From the IMG/VR virus record IMGVR_UViG_3300029787_005266, positions 1 to 64,000 of that record: DNA of 64,000 nucleotides; one strand, given 5' to 3'. Position 1 is the stretch's first letter. Every line of letters begins with the position of its first letter. The position numbers and the translations under genes are program-made. This document shows, piece after piece, positions 62,093 to 64,000 of the stretch. The notes beneath the pieces were generated by a model. The model worked only from the letters and a program-made list of their open reading frames with translations. It was not told the DNA's origin and ran no database searches. The DNA comes from a virus.

Positions 62093-63006
62093 AATATTGT
62101 ATCGTGATTAATGTCTTCTAATGCTTGTTTCAAATCAAACTTACTGGAATATCCAATTGATTTAAGTTTTGTTATATTTAATGCTCCGCGATTGGGAAAA
62201 TATTTCTCTCTGTTTACAGGTAAAACTTTGCTCTTACTATTGTAAAAATTAACCACAGACTCTGCAATTTCTTTTATGGTGAATGTTTGTTCACTGCTGA
62301 TATTGAATGTTTCATTTTTTACAGTATCCTTTAATGTTAAAGTTACTGCTTCTATCAGGTCTTTCACATATGTTATATCTGTTGTAGAATCTTGTGCATA
62401 AAATATGTCTTGATCTTGTAATGCTGATTTAATAAATTTAGGCATAAGTCTGTCTGCAATATCGTAATCCCCAAACACACAAATTGGTCTAAAAATAACA
62501 TAATCAACAGTATCTCTTGTAATTGCTTTTAACAGTTTTTCTTGTGTAAGTTTTAAACTACCATACAAATTTATAGGTGAACACAAACTGTTTTCATCTG
62601 CATCATCTTGATAATTTCCATACACATTTGAACTGCTGAACAATATGTATTTTTTTGGTTTGTACGAAAAAGTGTTTACCAGTCCGGTGATCATTGTCTC
62701 TGATGCCACAGTCGGATATTGTTCAACTAAACTTACTCTTGGATACGATGCAAGATTTATTACAACATCTGGTTGGAAGTCTGTATACAATGAATCAATT
62801 TTACTTCTTTCAAGTATTGATCCATTAATAGTGTTGACGTTATTCCAATTTTTGATTCTTGAACTGATAATTTTTTGTTTGATAGTTTCGTTCTCAATAC
62901 CAAATAAAGTAAAATTATCGTAGACGCAAATTTGGTGATCCTCTTGCAAATGGTTTACTAGGTGGTGCCCGATAAATCCAGCACCACCAAATATAAGGAT
63001 CTTCAT
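62089..63006 (-). CDS. NAD-dependent epimerase/dehydratase (extended SDR)
   Basis: The 305-residue protein has the NAD-binding GGAGFIG at residues 8-14, VINLASYPRVS, FSSSNVYGNYQDD (catalytic Ser) and LYGSLK near 148 with the YxxxK pair. Length and motif order fit GalE/RmlB-type enzymes that act on NDP-sugars. The ATG at 63006 is preceded by GGAG at nine bases. It is the third gene of an operon headed by two conserved phage proteins and lies directly before the aminotransferase. Confidence 0.92.
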   Translation of the reverse strand: MKILIFGGAGFIGHHLVNHLQEDHQICVYDNFTLFGIENETIKQKIISSRIKNWNNVNTINGSILERSKIDSLYTDFQPDVVINLASYPRVSLVEQYPTVASETMITGLVNTFSYKPKKYILFSSSNVYGNYQDDADENSLCSPINLYGSLKLTQEKLLKAITRDTVDYVIFRPICVFGDYDIADRLMPKFIKSALQDQDIFYAQDSTTDITYVKDLIEAVTLTLKDTVKNETFNISSEQTFTIKEIAESVVNFYNSKSKVLPVNREKYFPNRGALNITKLKSIGYSSKFDLKQALEDINHDTIL

Positions 63007-63012
63007 TACGGA

Positions 63013-63600
63013 TTACTCCGCGGACTTCTTAGGTCGTCCTTTTTTAGGTCTTAGTTCAGGATCAAGTTCATATGCTCTTTCCCTCATAGCCAACATTTGT
63101 TCTTCTAGTTTGTTTGCTCTATTGATCATCAATTTTGCTTCTGTCTTTCTAGAATCACCTTGTTCGTTTGTGTCAGCCTGTATTGCAAGACCTTCTACTC
63201 TAACACCTTTTTGTTCTGCAATCAATTCATTCAATTTGTCCAATTGAATTGCATCAGCACCTTCTTCTGTCACTAACACATTTTCAGTTGATTGTTTAAT
63301 CAACAATCCTTTGTTGTGTAAATGCTCAAGTACTGAAATGCCTTGAATTGAGTTGGCTGCCGATGCTTCATTTGGATCTAATGAATCTTCTAATGGCATC
63401 TTCATTCTTCCAAGTATATGTGCAAACTCAAATGCGTTTTGTCCATCATTGGATTCCAATAATCCCATCACTTGATCCTCTTCGAATGGTCTAAGTGCAT
63501 CCTTATCGATCACTAATGAAGACATTGGATCACCTGGTAAAGTTCTATTGATTACAATCACTTTATTTCCAGTGGATTTTAATTGTCCTATGTGTTTCAT
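63013..63600 (-). CDS. Conserved T4-like marine phage protein, function unknown
   Basis: The 195-residue protein begins MKHIGQLKSTGNKVIVINRT, then LPGDPMSSLVIDKDAL. The type is familiar from marine T4-like phages, without an assigned role. The middle looks like a small winged-helix (ISVLEHLHNKGLLIK, ENVLVTEEG). The C-terminus is a charged helix ending RPKKGRPKKSAE, a basic tail with an AT-hook-like GRPKK that could touch nucleic acid. A strong GAAGGAG lies before the ATG. Together with the next gene upstream it heads the operon. Confidence 0.75.
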   Translation of the reverse strand: MKHIGQLKSTGNKVIVINRTLPGDPMSSLVIDKDALRPFEEDQVMGLLESNDGQNAFEFAHILGRMKMPLEDSLDPNEASAANSIQGISVLEHLHNKGLLIKQSTENVLVTEEGADAIQLDKLNELIAEQKGVRVEGLAIQADTNEQGDSRKTEAKLMINRANKLEEQMLAMRERAYELDPELRPKKGRPKKSAE

Positions 63601-63885
63601 TTATTCTCCTTCCGCAGGTGCGTCAGTCTCTGCTGGTGCTTCTGCTGGTTGTTGTTCCGCTTCTTTGGCATCTACGCCTTTTAAGAAAGCATCCAACTTA
63701 TCAAATACTGCTCCAACAGTTCCTAGTTCAGGACCTTTGAATGAACCTCGTTGTGATGAGATATCGATAATTGTTCTTAAGTTTCTCAAATCGGCCACAG
63801 TCAGTGCGGGTGCTTCTGCTTGTGGTGTAGTAACTGTACCATCTTGTGGAACAGTTGCTTCTTCTGTTTTTGTTTCTTCTGACAT
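63601..63885 (-). CDS. Conserved small acidic phage protein, function unknown
   Basis: The 94-residue protein has Pro/Ala/Glu-rich, probably disordered ends (first 28 and last 20 residues). The structured core between them is LTVADLRNLRTIIDISSQRG, then SFKGPELGTVGAVFDKLDAF. This core is widespread in marine T4-like phages. It may be a small assembly or scaffold-type factor; there is no direct evidence. It has an AAGGAG Shine-Dalgarno site and a clear sigma70-type promoter with a leader of normal length (about 24 bases), in contrast to other promoters here. Confidence 0.75.
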   Translation of the reverse strand: MSEETKTEEATVPQDGTVTTPQAEAPALTVADLRNLRTIIDISSQRGSFKGPELGTVGAVFDKLDAFLKGVDAKEAEQQPAEAPAETDAPAEGE

Positions 63886-63896
63886 TAGTGTCTCCT

Positions 63897-63910
63897 TATA
63901 TTATAATATA
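63897..63910. repeat. 14-base perfect palindrome in the leader of 63885
   Basis: TATATTATAATATA, at the predicted start of the minus-strand mRNA; shares TATTATAATA with the palindrome at 43003-43020. Confidence 0.5.
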
Positions 63911-63915
63911 TGTAC

Positions 63916-63945
63916 ATTATAATTTATCTAAGGAGCGATTGTCAA
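63916..63945 (-). promoter_or_regulatory. Sigma70-type promoter for the 63885-59758 operon
   Basis: On the minus strand: perfect TTGACA (63945-63940), 18-base spacer, perfect TATAAT (63921-63916). The -35 covers the stop codon of the upstream gene. The mRNA leader would be about 24 bases and contains AAGGAG. Confidence 0.75.
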
Positions 63946-64000
63946 GAATAATAAACGGTTTGCCCAAAAGGTGGTTTTACATGATCACCACTGTGTATGA
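63942..64000 (-). CDS. C-terminal end of an unidentified protein (partial)
   Basis: One minus-strand frame is open from the window edge to a TGA at 63944-63942 and encodes an end …IHSGDHVKPPFGQTVYYS. The other two frames stop early, and the stop abuts the next promoter, so this is probably the 3' end of the preceding gene of the same orientation. Eighteen residues are too few to name it. Confidence 0.45.
   Translation of the reverse strand, partial: IHSGDHVKPPFGQTVYYS

Noticed and set aside
1-64000. tRNA genes, common in T4-like phages
   Set aside because: Intergenic gaps in this window are at most about 60 bases and none shows a cloverleaf-like pattern.

Overview
The window is part of the genome of a T4-like contractile-tailed phage (Caudoviricetes, myovirus morphology). 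It is AT-rich and almost entirely coding, with gene ends that overlap by a few bases. Recognisable T4-type genes are a gp46/gp47 recombination nuclease pair, a gp55-like late sigma factor, and baseplate proteins resembling gp53, gp5, PAAR, gp25 and gp6. The gene set (very large baseplate protein after gp6, tail fibres starting MAYTINKTDG, N-terminal-twitch radical SAM proteins, WHP-repeat proteins) resembles marine T4-like phages of the cyanophage/pelagiphage type. No photosynthesis gene is present, so the host cannot be named. I saw no tRNA, rRNA, CRISPR array, IS element or integrase, and no gene-free stretch above 300 bases.

Layout. (1) 1-4654, plus strand: the 3' end of a nucleotidyltransferase, a HAD phosphatase, a DeoD-type purine nucleoside phosphorylase, a glycosyltransferase-like protein, a full-length sodium:solute symporter and a P-loop protein. 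(2) 4640-8803, minus strand: methyltransferase, gp46, gp47, gp55. (3) 8852-31795, plus strand: baseplate block, ending in a 4308-residue protein. (4) 31814-34054, minus strand: one tail-fibre gene in inverted orientation. (5) 34116-42968, plus strand: tail fibres, a glycine-rich adhesin-like protein, a 2OG-Fe(II) oxygenase and structural proteins. (6) 43021-59777, plus strand: a tightly overlapping accessory operon with glycosyltransferase-like proteins, five tandem radical SAM proteins, an SGNH-like hydrolase, two exostosin-like proteins, a carbamoyltransferase and a 1000-residue repeat protein. (7) 59758-63885, minus strand: two small conserved phage proteins followed by an NDP-sugar epimerase, a DegT aminotransferase and another radical SAM protein. 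The last bases hold the end of one more minus-strand gene.

How it works together. Regions 1, 6 and 7 together supply most of the steps of an unusual sugar pathway: nucleotidyl transfer, epimerisation or dehydration, transamination, glycosyl transfer, carbamoylation and radical chemistry. The product could modify the virion or the host envelope; that is inference. The clearest new pattern is regulatory. At thirteen promoter-proximal genes a sigma70-type -10 box or a T4-late-type NATAAATA box (perfect, or with one mismatch) ends only 5-10 bases before the ATG, and no Shine-Dalgarno sequence is present. Genes inside operons often do carry one. This predicts leaderless or nearly leaderless mRNAs for both early and late transcription.
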